Part shown: in pieces, positions 18,522-26,690 of the stretch | How positions within the stretch are numbered: position 1 is the stretch's first letter | Layout of the letters: every line of letters begins with the position of its first letter | Assembly (NCBI GenBank): GCA_963850765.1 | Contig: CAWKMN010000003.1 | Span: 248,001-312,000, forward strand | Source of the DNA: CAWKMN01 sp963850765 | GTDB lineage: Bacteria; Chloroflexota; Anaerolineae; Aggregatilineales; Aggregatilineaceae | Length of the DNA stretch: 64,000 nucleotides | Direction of reading: 5' to 3' | Translations under genes and position numbers: made by a program | The notes under the pieces: model-generated | Told to the model about the DNA's origin: nothing | Databases searched by the model: none | What the model saw: only the letters and a program-made list of their open reading frames with translations

Positions 18522-19529
18522 ATGGGAGCTCTATCACAAAAGCTGGGTGTGGATCTCGGCACCAATAATGTGATGATATACGCGGGCGGCCAGATCGTGC
18601 TGCAAGAGCCGTCGATGGTTGCGCTTACGATCGAAGAGGAGCGAGTCGTCGCGGTGGGGCAGGAAGCGCGCGATATGTACGGGCGTCACCCGGAACATAT
18701 CGAGGTTCTGCGCCCGCTGCGCGACGGTGTGATCGCGGATTACGAAGTGACCGAGGCCATGCTGCGCTACTTTTTCCGCAAAGTTCGCGGGCGTACCAGC
18801 ATGCGCGGGCCGGAAGTGATGCTCAGCGTGCCGTATGGCGTCACCAGCGTGGAGAAACGCGCCGTCCACGAGGCGGCGGTCCGGGCCGGGGCACGGCTGG
18901 CCTATCTGCTGCCGGAGCCGCTGCTGGCGGCGCTCGGCGCGGGGCTGCCGATCAGCACGCCCGCCGGGAATATGGTCTTTAACCTGGGCGGCGGCGCGAG
19001 CGAAGCGGCGGTGCTGGCGATGAACGGGATCGTCGTGGCGGACAGCGTGCGCATGGGCGGCATGCGGCTGGACGAAGCGATCATCAACTATATCCGCCGG
19101 AAATACAGCCTCGTCATCGGAGAGCCGACGGCTGAGGGGATCAAGATCCAGATCGGCGCGGCGGTGGATATTGGCGAAGAACTGAGCATGGAGATTCAGG
19201 GTCGCGATCAGGTGGGCGGCCTTCCGCGCACGATCACCGTGACGACGAGCGAAGTCGTGGAAGCGATCCAGGAGCCGCTGGCGACGATCGCCGGCGCGGC
19301 ACAGGCTGTGCTGGAAAAAACCCCGCCCGAACTCGCGTCGGACATCATCGACCGGGGCATCCTGCTGACGGGCGGCGGCGCGCTGCTGCGCGGCATGGAT
19401 GAATACATCACCCAGCGGGTTGGCGTCCCGGCGTATCGCGCCGAGGATCCGATGATCGTGACGGCAGTGGGTGCGGGCCGCGCGCTGGCCGATCTTGCCT
19501 TCCTGCGCCGGACGATGATCGGCATCTGA
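18522..19529 (+). CDS. MreB/Mbl-like actin-family protein
   Basis: 335 aa, the usual MreB length. It shows the phosphate-1 loop GVDLGTNNVMIYAGG, PSMVAL, the phosphate-2 region NMVFNLGGGASEAAVLAM and the adenosine motif ILLTGGGALLRGMDEYI. MreB polymers guide side-wall synthesis in rods. No mreC, mreD, rodA or penicillin-binding protein is adjacent. GAGG precedes the ATG by about 12 bases, and TATAGT at 18480 may be a -10 box with no good -35. Confidence 0.85.
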   Translation: MGALSQKLGVDLGTNNVMIYAGGQIVLQEPSMVALTIEEERVVAVGQEARDMYGRHPEHIEVLRPLRDGVIADYEVTEAMLRYFFRKVRGRTSMRGPEVMLSVPYGVTSVEKRAVHEAAVRAGARLAYLLPEPLLAALGAGLPISTPAGNMVFNLGGGASEAAVLAMNGIVVADSVRMGGMRLDEAIINYIRRKYSLVIGEPTAEGIKIQIGAAVDIGEELSMEIQGRDQVGGLPRTITVTTSEVVEAIQEPLATIAGAAQAVLEKTPPELASDIIDRGILLTGGGALLRGMDEYITQRVGVPAYRAEDPMIVTAVGAGRALADLAFLRRTMIGI

Positions 19530-19579
19530 CGCCCGTTTCACCGATACGATTCTTATGGGCAGGGCAAGAGGGATCTTCT

Positions 19580-19585
19580 TATAAT
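19580..19585 (+). promoter_or_regulatory. -10 box upstream of superoxide dismutase
   Basis: Perfect TATAAT, with a weak TGGGCA 18 bases upstream (19556-19561), 43 bases before the sodA-like ATG. Confidence 0.4.
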
Positions 19586-19627
19586 CGGGTTGTGTTAGGA
19601 CCTTAGATTACACAAGGAGTTTCCCCC

Positions 19628-20239
19628 ATGGCTAAGAAGTACGAACTTGCGCCTCTGCCGTATGCTTACAACGCGCTGGAACCCCACATCGACGAACAGA
19701 CCATGCGCCTTCATCATGACAAACATCATCTGGCATACGTCAACGGCCTGAACAACGCGCTGGACAAGCTTGAAGCGGCGCGCTCGTCCGGGGATGTTGG
19801 GCTTGTCAAGCACTGGTCGCGCGAAGCGGCCTTCCACGGATCCGGCCACCTGCTGCACAGCATCTTCTGGCCGAATATGGCCCCGGCGGGCAGCGGCGGC
19901 GGTGGCGAGCCGGGCGGCGATCTGGGCGCGCAGATCAGCACGGACTTTGGCAGTTTTGCCGCGTTCAAGACGCATTTCTCCGCAGCCGCGAATCAGGTTG
20001 AGGGCAGCGGTTGGGCGCTGCTGGTCTGGGAGCCGAGCGCCGGTCAGCTTGAGGTCCTGCAATCTGAAAAGCACCAGAATCTTACCCAGTGGGGCGTTAA
20101 GCCGCTGCTGGTGCTGGACGTATGGGAGCACGCCTATTATCTGAAGTATCAGAACAACCGGGGCGCCTATGTTGAGGCGTGGTGGAACGTGGTGAACTGG
20201 TCGGACGTGTCGGACCGGCTGAAGGCGGCGCGGCGTTAA
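19628..20239 (+). CDS. Fe/Mn superoxide dismutase
   Basis: 203 aa, cytoplasmic (no signal peptide). It dismutes superoxide to H2O2 and O2. Metal ligands are in MRLHHDKHHLAYVNGLN (His), FHGSGHLLHSIFW (His), and VLDVWEHAYYLKYQ (Asp, His). A Gly-rich loop GSGGGGEPGG replaces the usual segment near residue 90. The residue that discriminates Fe from Mn cannot be called with confidence. AAGGAG lies nine bases before the ATG. It is followed by two ferredoxin genes on the same strand with their own promoters. Confidence 0.95.
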   Translation: MAKKYELAPLPYAYNALEPHIDEQTMRLHHDKHHLAYVNGLNNALDKLEAARSSGDVGLVKHWSREAAFHGSGHLLHSIFWPNMAPAGSGGGGEPGGDLGAQISTDFGSFAAFKTHFSAAANQVEGSGWALLVWEPSAGQLEVLQSEKHQNLTQWGVKPLLVLDVWEHAYYLKYQNNRGAYVEAWWNVVNWSDVSDRLKAARR

Positions 20240-20270
20240 GGTGCTGTTCGTCATACGCACAGGCTATGTT

Positions 20271-20284
20271 TTGTCACATGACAA
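20271..20284. promoter_or_regulatory. CRP/FNR-like palindromic operator at the ferredoxin 1 promoter
   Basis: TTGTCACATGACAA reads TTGTC-N4-GACAA, the 14-base half-site geometry of CRP/FNR-family sites, and overlaps the presumed -35 (ATGACA, 20278-20283). A bound protein would be expected to block the polymerase. Confidence 0.45.
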
Positions 20285-20305
20285 TCGTGTGTGGCGCGGT
20301 ATAGT
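20278..20305 (+). promoter_or_regulatory. Predicted promoter of ferredoxin 1
   Basis: ATGACA, 16 bases, TATAGT, 49 bases before the ATG at 20354. Confidence 0.5.
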
Positions 20306-20353
20306 GTAGGTACGATCGTTAAACACACTTGATCTCCTACAGGAGTAGTTGAA

Positions 20354-20701
20354 ATGCCACATGTAATCACCAGCCTGTGCCTGCGCGATGGCGTTTGCGT
20401 GGACGTCTGCCCTTCTGAAAACATCGTTCCCGGCTTTCCGGAGAGCGAATGGCCGTGGTACTATATCGATCCTGACGCCTGCATCGACTGCGGGGCGTGC
20501 CTGACCGAATGCCCGTTCGAGGCGATTTTCGAAGAAGATAACGTGCCGAGCGAATACGCTATGGCCGCCGGTCAGGAACGCGTTCCGCACGGGAGCGCGC
20601 GCTATGCCGCGAAGAGCGGCGAAGTCGTGGATCTGACACCTGATATTCAGTTCAACTACGACTTCTTCTCCAAGGGGCCGGGCTACAACTCCAAGCCGTA
20701 A
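20354..20701 (+). CDS. 7Fe-type ferredoxin (copy 1)
   Basis: 115 aa. Electron carrier with CLRDGVCVDVCP (C-x5-C-x3-CP) and CIDCGACLTECP (C-x2-C-x2-C-x3-CP), the pattern of FdxA-type proteins with one [3Fe-4S] and one [4Fe-4S] cluster. The extra Cys of SENIVPG is Asn, while copy 2 keeps Cys there; in Azotobacter FdI the equivalent Cys24 is the non-ligand residue next to the 4Fe cluster. The C-terminal 50 residues (VVDLTPDIQFNYDFF) are shared with copy 2. AGGAG precedes the ATG. Confidence 0.88.
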   Translation: MPHVITSLCLRDGVCVDVCPSENIVPGFPESEWPWYYIDPDACIDCGACLTECPFEAIFEEDNVPSEYAMAAGQERVPHGSARYAAKSGEVVDLTPDIQFNYDFFSKGPGYNSKP

Positions 20702-20730
20702 ACGCTTGATCTCTCGTTGAGCCATCACGA

Positions 20731-20760
20731 AAAGAGGCGCACGTCGGTGCCCTCTTTTTT
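20731..20760 (+). terminator. Rho-independent terminator after ferredoxin 1
   Basis: AAAGAGG..GCAC / GTGC..CCTCTTT stem followed by TTTTTT; the loop is GTCG. Confidence 0.75.
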
Positions 20761-20767
20761 GTTTGGC

Positions 20768-20962
20768 TGTGAGTCGTGAGTTTTGAGTTTTGAGTGGGAC
20801 AACCGCAGACCGTTGATCGCGGGGACGGATGAACAAGTCCGCTGTGGGTGATCGCCGGGTCGCTCCTACATGCTAACCTTCTGCTCCAGTTCCGCATTGA
20901 GTGTAGTTCCGCGATGTGGCACAAGGCTTGACTCACGACTCAAAACTCAAGACTCATGACCA
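20768..20962. repeat. Phrase-like inverted repeat flanking family C palindromes
   Basis: The left arm reads GTGAGTCGTGAGTTTTGAG... and the right arm GACTCACGACTCAAAACTC..., so the two are inverted copies built from the same short words, separated by about 150 bases that include a GCCGGGTCGCTCCTAC unit. A second copy of the arms flanks 45127-45296. Confidence 0.7.
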
Positions 20963-20986
20963 ACCCTAACCAATAATCCATCGGAT

Positions 20987-21015
20987 TTGCGTGATAGGGG
21001 GGGCACTGCTATAGT
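20987..21015 (+). promoter_or_regulatory. Predicted promoter of ferredoxin 2
   Basis: TTGCGT, 17 bases, TATAGT, 54 bases before the ATG at 21070. The -10 is the same as for ferredoxin 1, but the FNR-like palindrome is absent, so the two paralogues may be regulated differently. Confidence 0.45.
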
Positions 21016-21069
21016 TGATTTTGTCAGATTTGAGTCTTGGCAATATTGTTTTAAGGAGCGAATATCCCC

Positions 21070-21420
21070 ATGACCCATATTATCACCAGTCTATGCTTAC
21101 GCGACGGAGCCTGCGTCGAGGTTTGCCCTGTAGACTGCATTGTGCCCGGCTTCCCGGAGAACGACTGGCCGTGGTATTTTATCGATCCCGCGACCTGCAT
21201 CGACTGCGGGGCGTGTATCCCTGAGTGCCCGTTTGAGGCGATCTTCACCGAGGACGATGTGCCTGGCTCCTATGAACTGTCGGCGGACCAGGAACGCCTG
21301 CTGATGCCAGGGGGAGAGCGTGTCAAGTCGGCGGGCGGCGAGGTTGTGGACCTGACGCCGGACATCCAGCCGAACTACGATTTCTTCGAGAAGGGGCCGG
21401 GCTACGACTCCAAGCCCTGA
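21070..21420 (+). CDS. 7Fe-type ferredoxin (copy 2)
   Basis: 116 aa, about 70 percent identical by eye to the product of 20354. Motifs are CLRDGACVEVCPVDC and CIDCGACIPECP. This copy has the extra Cys that FdxA proteins carry after the first motif. AAGGAG lies 11 bases before the ATG. The tandem arrangement implies a local duplication, followed by separate promoters. Confidence 0.9.
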   Translation: MTHIITSLCLRDGACVEVCPVDCIVPGFPENDWPWYFIDPATCIDCGACIPECPFEAIFTEDDVPGSYELSADQERLLMPGGERVKSAGGEVVDLTPDIQPNYDFFEKGPGYDSKP

Positions 21421-21444
21421 GACCTCAGATTCTGCTGCTGCCTC

Positions 21445-21474
21445 CAGAGGACCCTAGCGGTCCTCTGATTTTTT
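21445..21474. terminator. Rho-independent terminator after ferredoxin 2 (shared with the converging gene)
   Basis: Perfect 9-bp stem CAGAGGACC / GGTCCTCTG, five-base loop, then ATTTTTTC. It also lies just past the stop of the opposing gene at 21478. Confidence 0.8.
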
Positions 21475-21477
21475 CTG

Positions 21478-22386
21478 CTACTGGCTGTCTTCGATCAGCT
21501 TCTCCGCGCGGATGATGCCCTCCGCATTGTTTCCACTCACGTACAATTTGTGAGCCTGTTCGGCCAACTGCCGGGCGGCTTCGGGCTCGGAGCGCAGCAG
21601 CGACTCGGCAATCGCCATGAGTTGATCGGGATCGGCGTTGCGCATACCCTCGTGGCGCATGATCAGGTGCGCGGCGATGCGAAAGGCACGCTGCGCCCGC
21701 TGCCGCTCGCGGATCACCTCAAAGGATGAGCCGATCAGGTGCGCCAGGATGATCATCTGGTCGATCTGCATCCGGGCGATGGCGCTCAGGCTGTCGCGGT
21801 TGTCCTGATCCAGCCGAGCGAAGTCGAAGCCCATAAATCTCAGCCCGAGCCGCTTGATCGCGTTCAGGCGTGGGATCGGCATGCTGGGGATCGCCTGAGC
21901 CAGCGTGACGAGATTGGTCGTCGCCAGCGGGGGCAGCCGGTCCAATGCGCGATCGAGCCAACGGCGGTTCCCGGTGGCGTTGCCGAGCAGGTGATGCGCA
22001 TTAGCGACCGCAATATCGATGCGCGATTTGTTGATCACGTCCTCGCTCACTTCCATTGCCCTGGTGAACGCGGTTCGGGCCAGCGTGTACTGATTCGGGG
22101 CAGGGGAGATCGGACTCGGGTTGAGGGCGCGATCGAGACGGTACAGCAGGCGGGTCATGTGCAGCTTGAGCACGCTGTCCACCAGGGAGCGGTTGTCGTT
22201 GGTGCTCTGAACGTCGAGGGCGGCGCTGAACGCGCGGCGGTCCGCATCGGACAGACGATCGGCGTGCTCATCGAACCAGCGCTCAAGCTCGGCCACCGCG
22301 CCGTCGAGATCGTCGGGCTGTTCGAGAACGTAGTTCGTAAGCTGGTGAATCGGTTCGAGCAGGGAGGGCATGGGCTTCACACTCAC
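21478..22386 (-). CDS. Helical repeat protein of unknown function
   Basis: 302 aa with no signal peptide or membrane segment. It is almost entirely helical, with TPR-like patterns in the last third (AEQAHKLYVSGNNAEGIIRAE). GTG start at 22386 overlaps the upstream gene's TGA by three bases (GTGA), so it is translationally coupled to the family 5 solute-binding protein. An ATG at 22371 is a less likely start. I do not recognise the family; a role in handling or sensing linked to its partner is only a guess. Confidence 0.65.
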   Translation of the reverse strand: MSVKPMPSLLEPIHQLTNYVLEQPDDLDGAVAELERWFDEHADRLSDADRRAFSAALDVQSTNDNRSLVDSVLKLHMTRLLYRLDRALNPSPISPAPNQYTLARTAFTRAMEVSEDVINKSRIDIAVANAHHLLGNATGNRRWLDRALDRLPPLATTNLVTLAQAIPSMPIPRLNAIKRLGLRFMGFDFARLDQDNRDSLSAIARMQIDQMIILAHLIGSSFEVIRERQRAQRAFRIAAHLIMRHEGMRNADPDQLMAIAESLLRSEPEAARQLAEQAHKLYVSGNNAEGIIRAEKLIEDSQ

Positions 22387-23960
22387 TTCCGTGCCAACAA
22401 ATCATAATGCAAAAAGAAATTTGGCTCGATCTGGATCCCCGTGATGTCGTCCCAGGCGACGGCCTGCAGGTGATCCTGCCACAGCGGGATCAGATCGTAG
22501 TCCTCCAGCAGCAGGGCGGCGGCGGCCTGGTAGAGCGGCCCCTGCGCGGCGGGATCGTCCAGCTGGGCGGCCTCGTCCAGCAGTTGATCGACGGCCGGTT
22601 TCGCGTAACGGCCATTGGCCGGGATTGGCCAGGATGAGTGCGCCAGCGGACGCAGATAGGCGTCGGGATGGGGTACCAGCGGCGTCCAGCCCAGGAAGGC
22701 GGCATAGGCGGCCTCTCCGCGCTCGACCGCGCTGATCAGGGTAGACGTCTGAATATCCGTAAAAATGCCCGCTTCAACGTAGTCCGAAATGCTTAACCGC
22801 TGCCGGACGATCTCGTTCAGGGCGGCGGCGTGGGTGGTGCCATAGGTGGGCAGCGAATAGCCAATGATGAAACTCAGCATGGACGATCCGCGCGTGCGGT
22901 AGCCGGCGTCATGCAGCACGCTCTCGGCCCGCGCCTGATCGGTCTGGTCCGGCCAGATCGGCGCGTAAGCATCCGGGAACTGGGCGGGGACAAGACTCGT
23001 CAGCGGGGTGATGTGGCTTCCGAACACGTCCGCCAGGGCGGGCTCCCGCTCGATGAGCAGGGTCACGGCTTCGCGCGCGGCGGGATCATCAAAGGGTTCA
23101 CGGTCGTGGTTGAAGTAAAGGTAAAACACGCGCGTACTTGGCACGTCCACCACCTGCAAGCCGCCGGTCCCTTCCAGTTCGAGTATGTGCCCCAGGAACA
23201 GCGCCCGCCATGCCATGTCGATCGCGTGGGCGCGCAGGGCGTCGCGCAAGGCTTCGGAGCGGGCGAAACTGCGCAGGATGATCGTCTCCGTTGCCGGCTG
23301 CGGGCCGAGTTGGTAGGCCGGGTTGGCTTTCAGCACGATCCGCTCATGCAGCTCAAAACTCTCAAGCGAGTACGGTCCGTTGCCAATAATCTGGTCGGGG
23401 AAAGGGACCGGCTGCTCGCTGGCGGCCAGGGTAGGGTGCTGCGGGAAATAGGGCGGCAGCGCCAGCAGTGCCAGGAAGTAGGGCACCGGGCGCGTCAGAC
23501 GAAAGACCAGCCGCCCATCGCTGGCCGCTTCCACGCCGCTCACGTAAGGCTCAACAACCTCGGAGGCATCACGGCGGAGATCTCGCACGCGGGTGATCGA
23601 GTCCACGAAGGTCTGCGCGGTGATTGGCGTGCCGTCCGAAAAGGCTGCGTCAGGGCGCAGCGTGAATGTGTACGTGAGCCGGTCATCGCTGATCTGTATA
23701 TCCTCGGCCAGCGCGAGTTCGTAATCCAGCGTGCCGGTGATCTGGCGCGTCAGGCCGGTGTAGAGATGGCTCAGCACCTCCCACGCAAGAAAATCATAGG
23801 CTTCGCCGGGGTCGAGGGTGGTCGGCAAGTCGGTCACGCCAATGGTGATCGAGCCGGAATCCTGGGCGTGGGTGGGTGCGATCGCAAGCGGCGCCAGCAG
23901 CCCGATCACGGCCAGCGCCAGATATAAGCCGCCAAAAAACAACCGGCGAACAACGGGCAT
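22383..23960 (-). CDS. ABC transporter family 5 solute-binding protein
   Basis: About 525 aa from ATG 23960, which has AGGAAGG 11 bases upstream. A signal peptide (LALAVIGLLAPLAIAPTHAQ) is followed by the SBP_bac_5 fold: ITIGVTDLPTTLDPGEAYDF, YTFTLRPDAAFSDGTPITA and a family core INHxREPFDDP variant. Such proteins bind peptides or other oligomers for ABC import. No permease or ATPase is adjacent; the only partner is the coupled helical protein downstream. Cell location: secreted or lipid-free extracytoplasmic, as no lipobox Cys is seen. Confidence 0.85.
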   Translation of the reverse strand: MPVVRRLFFGGLYLALAVIGLLAPLAIAPTHAQDSGSITIGVTDLPTTLDPGEAYDFLAWEVLSHLYTGLTRQITGTLDYELALAEDIQISDDRLTYTFTLRPDAAFSDGTPITAQTFVDSITRVRDLRRDASEVVEPYVSGVEAASDGRLVFRLTRPVPYFLALLALPPYFPQHPTLAASEQPVPFPDQIIGNGPYSLESFELHERIVLKANPAYQLGPQPATETIILRSFARSEALRDALRAHAIDMAWRALFLGHILELEGTGGLQVVDVPSTRVFYLYFNHDREPFDDPAAREAVTLLIEREPALADVFGSHITPLTSLVPAQFPDAYAPIWPDQTDQARAESVLHDAGYRTRGSSMLSFIIGYSLPTYGTTHAAALNEIVRQRLSISDYVEAGIFTDIQTSTLISAVERGEAAYAAFLGWTPLVPHPDAYLRPLAHSSWPIPANGRYAKPAVDQLLDEAAQLDDPAAQGPLYQAAAALLLEDYDLIPLWQDHLQAVAWDDITGIQIEPNFFLHYDLLARK

Positions 23961-24024
23961 AGGGATCAATGCCTTCCTAGGTGTGCGTGATGCGAGGTTC
24001 GATGATCATACTCGACAACCGAAA

Positions 24025-24046
24025 CAGGGGCCGCGTTTGGCCCCTG
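24025..24046 (-). terminator. Terminator of the flotillin gene
   Basis: Perfect 8-bp stem CAGGGGCC / GGCCCCTG with a six-base loop, followed on the minus strand by TTTC. Lies between the flotillin stop and the next minus-strand start. Confidence 0.55.
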
Positions 24047-24075
24047 AAAGATTTGAGCAGACCCAACACTGCCCG

Positions 24076-25452
24076 CTAACTCTTCTGATCCTTCTTTTCA
24101 GACCCCATCACGCCCGGAAGCTGCGTGATCGCCTTGGTCAGATCCAGCCCGGTGAGCGCTTCGACTGTGGCAGGCACCTGCGCGATAATGTTGGCGATGT
24201 CGCCGCTGACCTTGGACGCGCCCGCCCCCCCGCCATCGCCGTTGCTGATGACGACGATCCGATCCGTCTGGGCCAGCGGGGACGCGATGGCCGTGGCGAC
24301 CTGCGGCAGCACGTCGATCAACTGCTGGATGATCGCGGCCTGGTTGTACTGCTGCCAGGCTGCGGCCTTCTTCTCCATCGCTTCCGCTTCGGCCAGACCC
24401 TTCTGCCGGATCACTTCGGCTTCGGCCAGACCACGCGCGCGGACCGCGTCGGCTTCCGCCTCACCACGGGCGCGGATTGCGGCGGCTTCCGCCGAGGCGC
24501 GCGTTTCGAGCTCAAACTTGTTCGCGTTGGCGAGCGTCTGGATGCGGAACTGTTCGGCCTCGGCCGGCTTGCGCACTGTCGCGTCGAGTTCCTGTGCCCG
24601 GCGCAGCGCTTCCTGCTGCTGGACCTCGATCGCCTTCTGCTTCTCGATGATCTCGATCTGCACTTCCTCGCCGCGGATGGTCTGCCCGGTGATCTTCTCC
24701 TGCAGCGTCCCGGCGAGGTTGGCCTCGGTGGTCTTGCGGGCGACTTCGTTATTGTAATCAGCTTGCAGCAGCTGATAGTCGCGGCGGGCTTCGGCTTCTT
24801 TGGTGGCGGCGATCTGTTCCGCGATGGTCGCGTCACGCTTCACTTCGGCCACGCGCGGACGGCCCAATGCTTCGAGATAACCTTCCTTGTCGCGCACGTC
24901 CTTGATCACGAACGTGTCAATGCCCAGGCCCATATTCGCCAGATCGCCGGCGGAGACTTCCTGCACGCTCTGCGCGAACTTATCCCGCTCGCGGTAGATT
25001 TCCTCCACCGTCAGCGTGCCGATGATGCCGCGCAGATGCCCGGCCAGCGTCTCGTGCGCCACGTTGATAATTTCCTCGCGCGTCTTGGAGAGGAACCGTT
25101 CGGCTGCCGTGCGGATCGATACATCATCGCTGGCGACCTTGATCTGGGCCACGCCTTCGAGCGTGATAGCCACACCCTGTTTGGTGTAAACATTCTCGGT
25201 GGTGATCTCGATCGTCATGATTTCGAGCATGATACGATCGACCCGTTCCAGCACCGGCCAGATAAAGGCGCGGCCACCCTTCACGATGCGGTAGGGCTCA
25301 ACCTCGCCGGTCCGAGGGTTGCGCCGCTGCCGGCCGGAGATCACCAGGACTTCGTTCGGCCCAACCTTTTGCACGCGGCTGGCATAAACCGCCACCAGCG
25401 TGAACATCACAAACAAGAACAGCAAAATGACGACGGCGAACGCGGCTTCCAT
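24076..25452 (-). CDS. Flotillin-like SPFH-domain membrane protein
   Basis: 458 aa. One N-terminal hydrophobic segment (residues 4-24) anchors it; the SPFH/band 7 domain covers about 30-200, and a long Ala/Glu coiled coil with repeated EAEA (AEADAVRARGLAEAEVIRQK) runs 225-390, as in FloT/YuaG. It likely scaffolds membrane microdomains. AAAGGA lies eight bases upstream of the ATG. The NfeD-like gene is immediately upstream on the same strand (about 220 bases away), matching the known flotillin-NfeD pairing. Confidence 0.9.
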   Translation of the reverse strand: MEAAFAVVILLFLFVMFTLVAVYASRVQKVGPNEVLVISGRQRRNPRTGEVEPYRIVKGGRAFIWPVLERVDRIMLEIMTIEITTENVYTKQGVAITLEGVAQIKVASDDVSIRTAAERFLSKTREEIINVAHETLAGHLRGIIGTLTVEEIYRERDKFAQSVQEVSAGDLANMGLGIDTFVIKDVRDKEGYLEALGRPRVAEVKRDATIAEQIAATKEAEARRDYQLLQADYNNEVARKTTEANLAGTLQEKITGQTIRGEEVQIEIIEKQKAIEVQQQEALRRAQELDATVRKPAEAEQFRIQTLANANKFELETRASAEAAAIRARGEAEADAVRARGLAEAEVIRQKGLAEAEAMEKKAAAWQQYNQAAIIQQLIDVLPQVATAIASPLAQTDRIVVISNGDGGGAGASKVSGDIANIIAQVPATVEALTGLDLTKAITQLPGVMGSEKKDQKS

Positions 25453-25489
25453 GGTTCAAATTCCTTTCTGGTGGAATAACAAGCTGTTG

Positions 25490-25652
25490 GCAATCAGCGA
25501 TTAGCATTTAGCCGTCAGCGATTAGCCGGGTCCGCGAAATCCCCTATGCTGCTAATCGCCAAAAGCTAACGGCTAACTGTTTGAAAGAACCTACAACCTA
25601 TCCGTAAATTCGCTCGCTCCGTAGGAGGCGTATTGCAATACGCCCCTACAAC
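25490..25652. repeat. Phrase-like TTAGC repeat with inverted copy, plus a small palindrome
   Basis: Left arm CAGCGATTAGCATTTAGCCG and right arm GCTAATCGCCAAAAGCTAAC are inverted versions of one another around 25545. At 25619-25652 follows GGAGGCGTATTGCAATACGCC, a perfect 8-bp hairpin of family C type. Noncoding gap between flotillin and NfeD genes. Confidence 0.65.
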
Positions 25653-25673
25653 AACGAATTTCTGGATAGATAC

Positions 25674-26288
25674 CTAGTCGATCTTGCTTACATAGACCGT
25701 CCCGCCGACGATGCGTTCAATACGGACGGGCGTACCGCGCTCGACGGGTTCGTGACCTCCGGTCGCGCGGGCTGAATAGGTGACGCGTCCTCCCTGGGCG
25801 ACAAACGCGATCTGACCGACGCCGTTGGCAGGAATCGGCGTGACGATCTCCGCGACCTGCCCGATCAGCCGGGCCTGCTGGACCTCGCTGCTGATGGTGG
25901 GTGACAGGATATACAGGAAGAACAACTGCGCCGCGATGCCAAAGACGATGCCGCCGAACAGTGCCGCAAACAGGCTGCTGATCGTGCCGGCGTCGAACAG
26001 CGTCACCGCGATCAGGCCAAACGCGCCGAACGACGAGACGAAGCTCGCAATCGCCAGTGTGCTGACCCCGGCGGCTTCGCTGACGTCGTGGCCGTCAACA
26101 CTCAGGTCGTGGTCCATATCCAGGTGTAGATCCACGCCGAGATCGCCCAGCGCATCGCCAATGCCGTGAAAGAACATCAGAAAGACGGCATACACGACGC
26201 CGGCCAACAGCGCGGCGGCGAAGATGAGATTAAGCGCGCCGTCCCCGACGACATCCGTGATCAGGTTGGCGGTCAGGATTAACATCAT
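25674..26288 (-). CDS. NfeD-like membrane protein with OB-fold domain
   Basis: 204 aa from ATG 26288, with AAAGG close upstream; longer in-frame starts give a non-homologous head. Three or four membrane segments (about 10-35, 80-150) contain a Gly/Ala core, and a soluble beta-barrel covers about 145-204 (GQVAEIVTPIPANGVGQIAF, GTPVRIERIVGGTVYV), the NfeD C-terminal domain. An acidic His/Asp-rich loop (HLDMDHDLSVDGHD) may bind metal. NfeD proteins work with flotillins (YuaF-FloT in Bacillus), fitting its neighbour. Confidence 0.85.
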   Translation of the reverse strand: MMLILTANLITDVVGDGALNLIFAAALLAGVVYAVFLMFFHGIGDALGDLGVDLHLDMDHDLSVDGHDVSEAAGVSTLAIASFVSSFGAFGLIAVTLFDAGTISSLFAALFGGIVFGIAAQLFFLYILSPTISSEVQQARLIGQVAEIVTPIPANGVGQIAFVAQGGRVTYSARATGGHEPVERGTPVRIERIVGGTVYVSKID

Positions 26289-26488
26289 ACTGCCTTTCTG
26301 CTTTCGGCTTTCGGTTGAACTGACGTGCGATCCATCCCTTTCCTCATTATAGGTTCGGTTGAAATTGGGAGCAATGCGGTTTGCTGACAACCCGCTGACG
26401 TTCGAGTGTCAAAAGCTGACGCGGCGTCCGGTGTGATATATAATTCCCCCGTGTAGGACGGATTGAACCGAAGTACAGGGGCGAAACG

Positions 26489-26665
26489 ATGCAAGACCGT
26501 GCCACCACCAACCGAATCATTCTGCTGATCGCCGTCATGGTGGTGCTGGCCGCGCTGGTGCTGCTGAGCTCGATCCGCCTGCTGCCGCCGCCGCCCGGCC
26601 CACCGACGCCAACCGCACCGTATATCCTGGACCGGCCCGAAGGCAGACCGCGCATGCTGCACTAA
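26489..26665 (+). CDS. 58-aa single-pass membrane peptide
   Basis: Small gene not covered by length-based calling: MQDRATTNRIILLIAVMVV begins a hydrophobic segment (residues 9-28), then a Pro-rich stretch LLPPPPGPPTPTAPY and a basic C-terminus. AGGGG lies six bases before the ATG. It ends 25 bases before the prepilin peptidase-like gene, so both are probably one transcript. No family is recognised; the long hydrophobic core followed by polyproline looks like a membrane anchor with an exposed tail. Confidence 0.6.
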   Translation: MQDRATTNRIILLIAVMVVLAALVLLSSIRLLPPPPGPPTPTAPYILDRPEGRPRMLH

Positions 26666-26690
26666 TCACACGACCAAAGGATCAACACTC

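Noticed and set aside
25440..25456. GGTTCAAATTCC resembling a tRNA T-loop
   Set aside because: It covers the flotillin start and ribosome site, and no acceptor or anticodon stems are formed around it.
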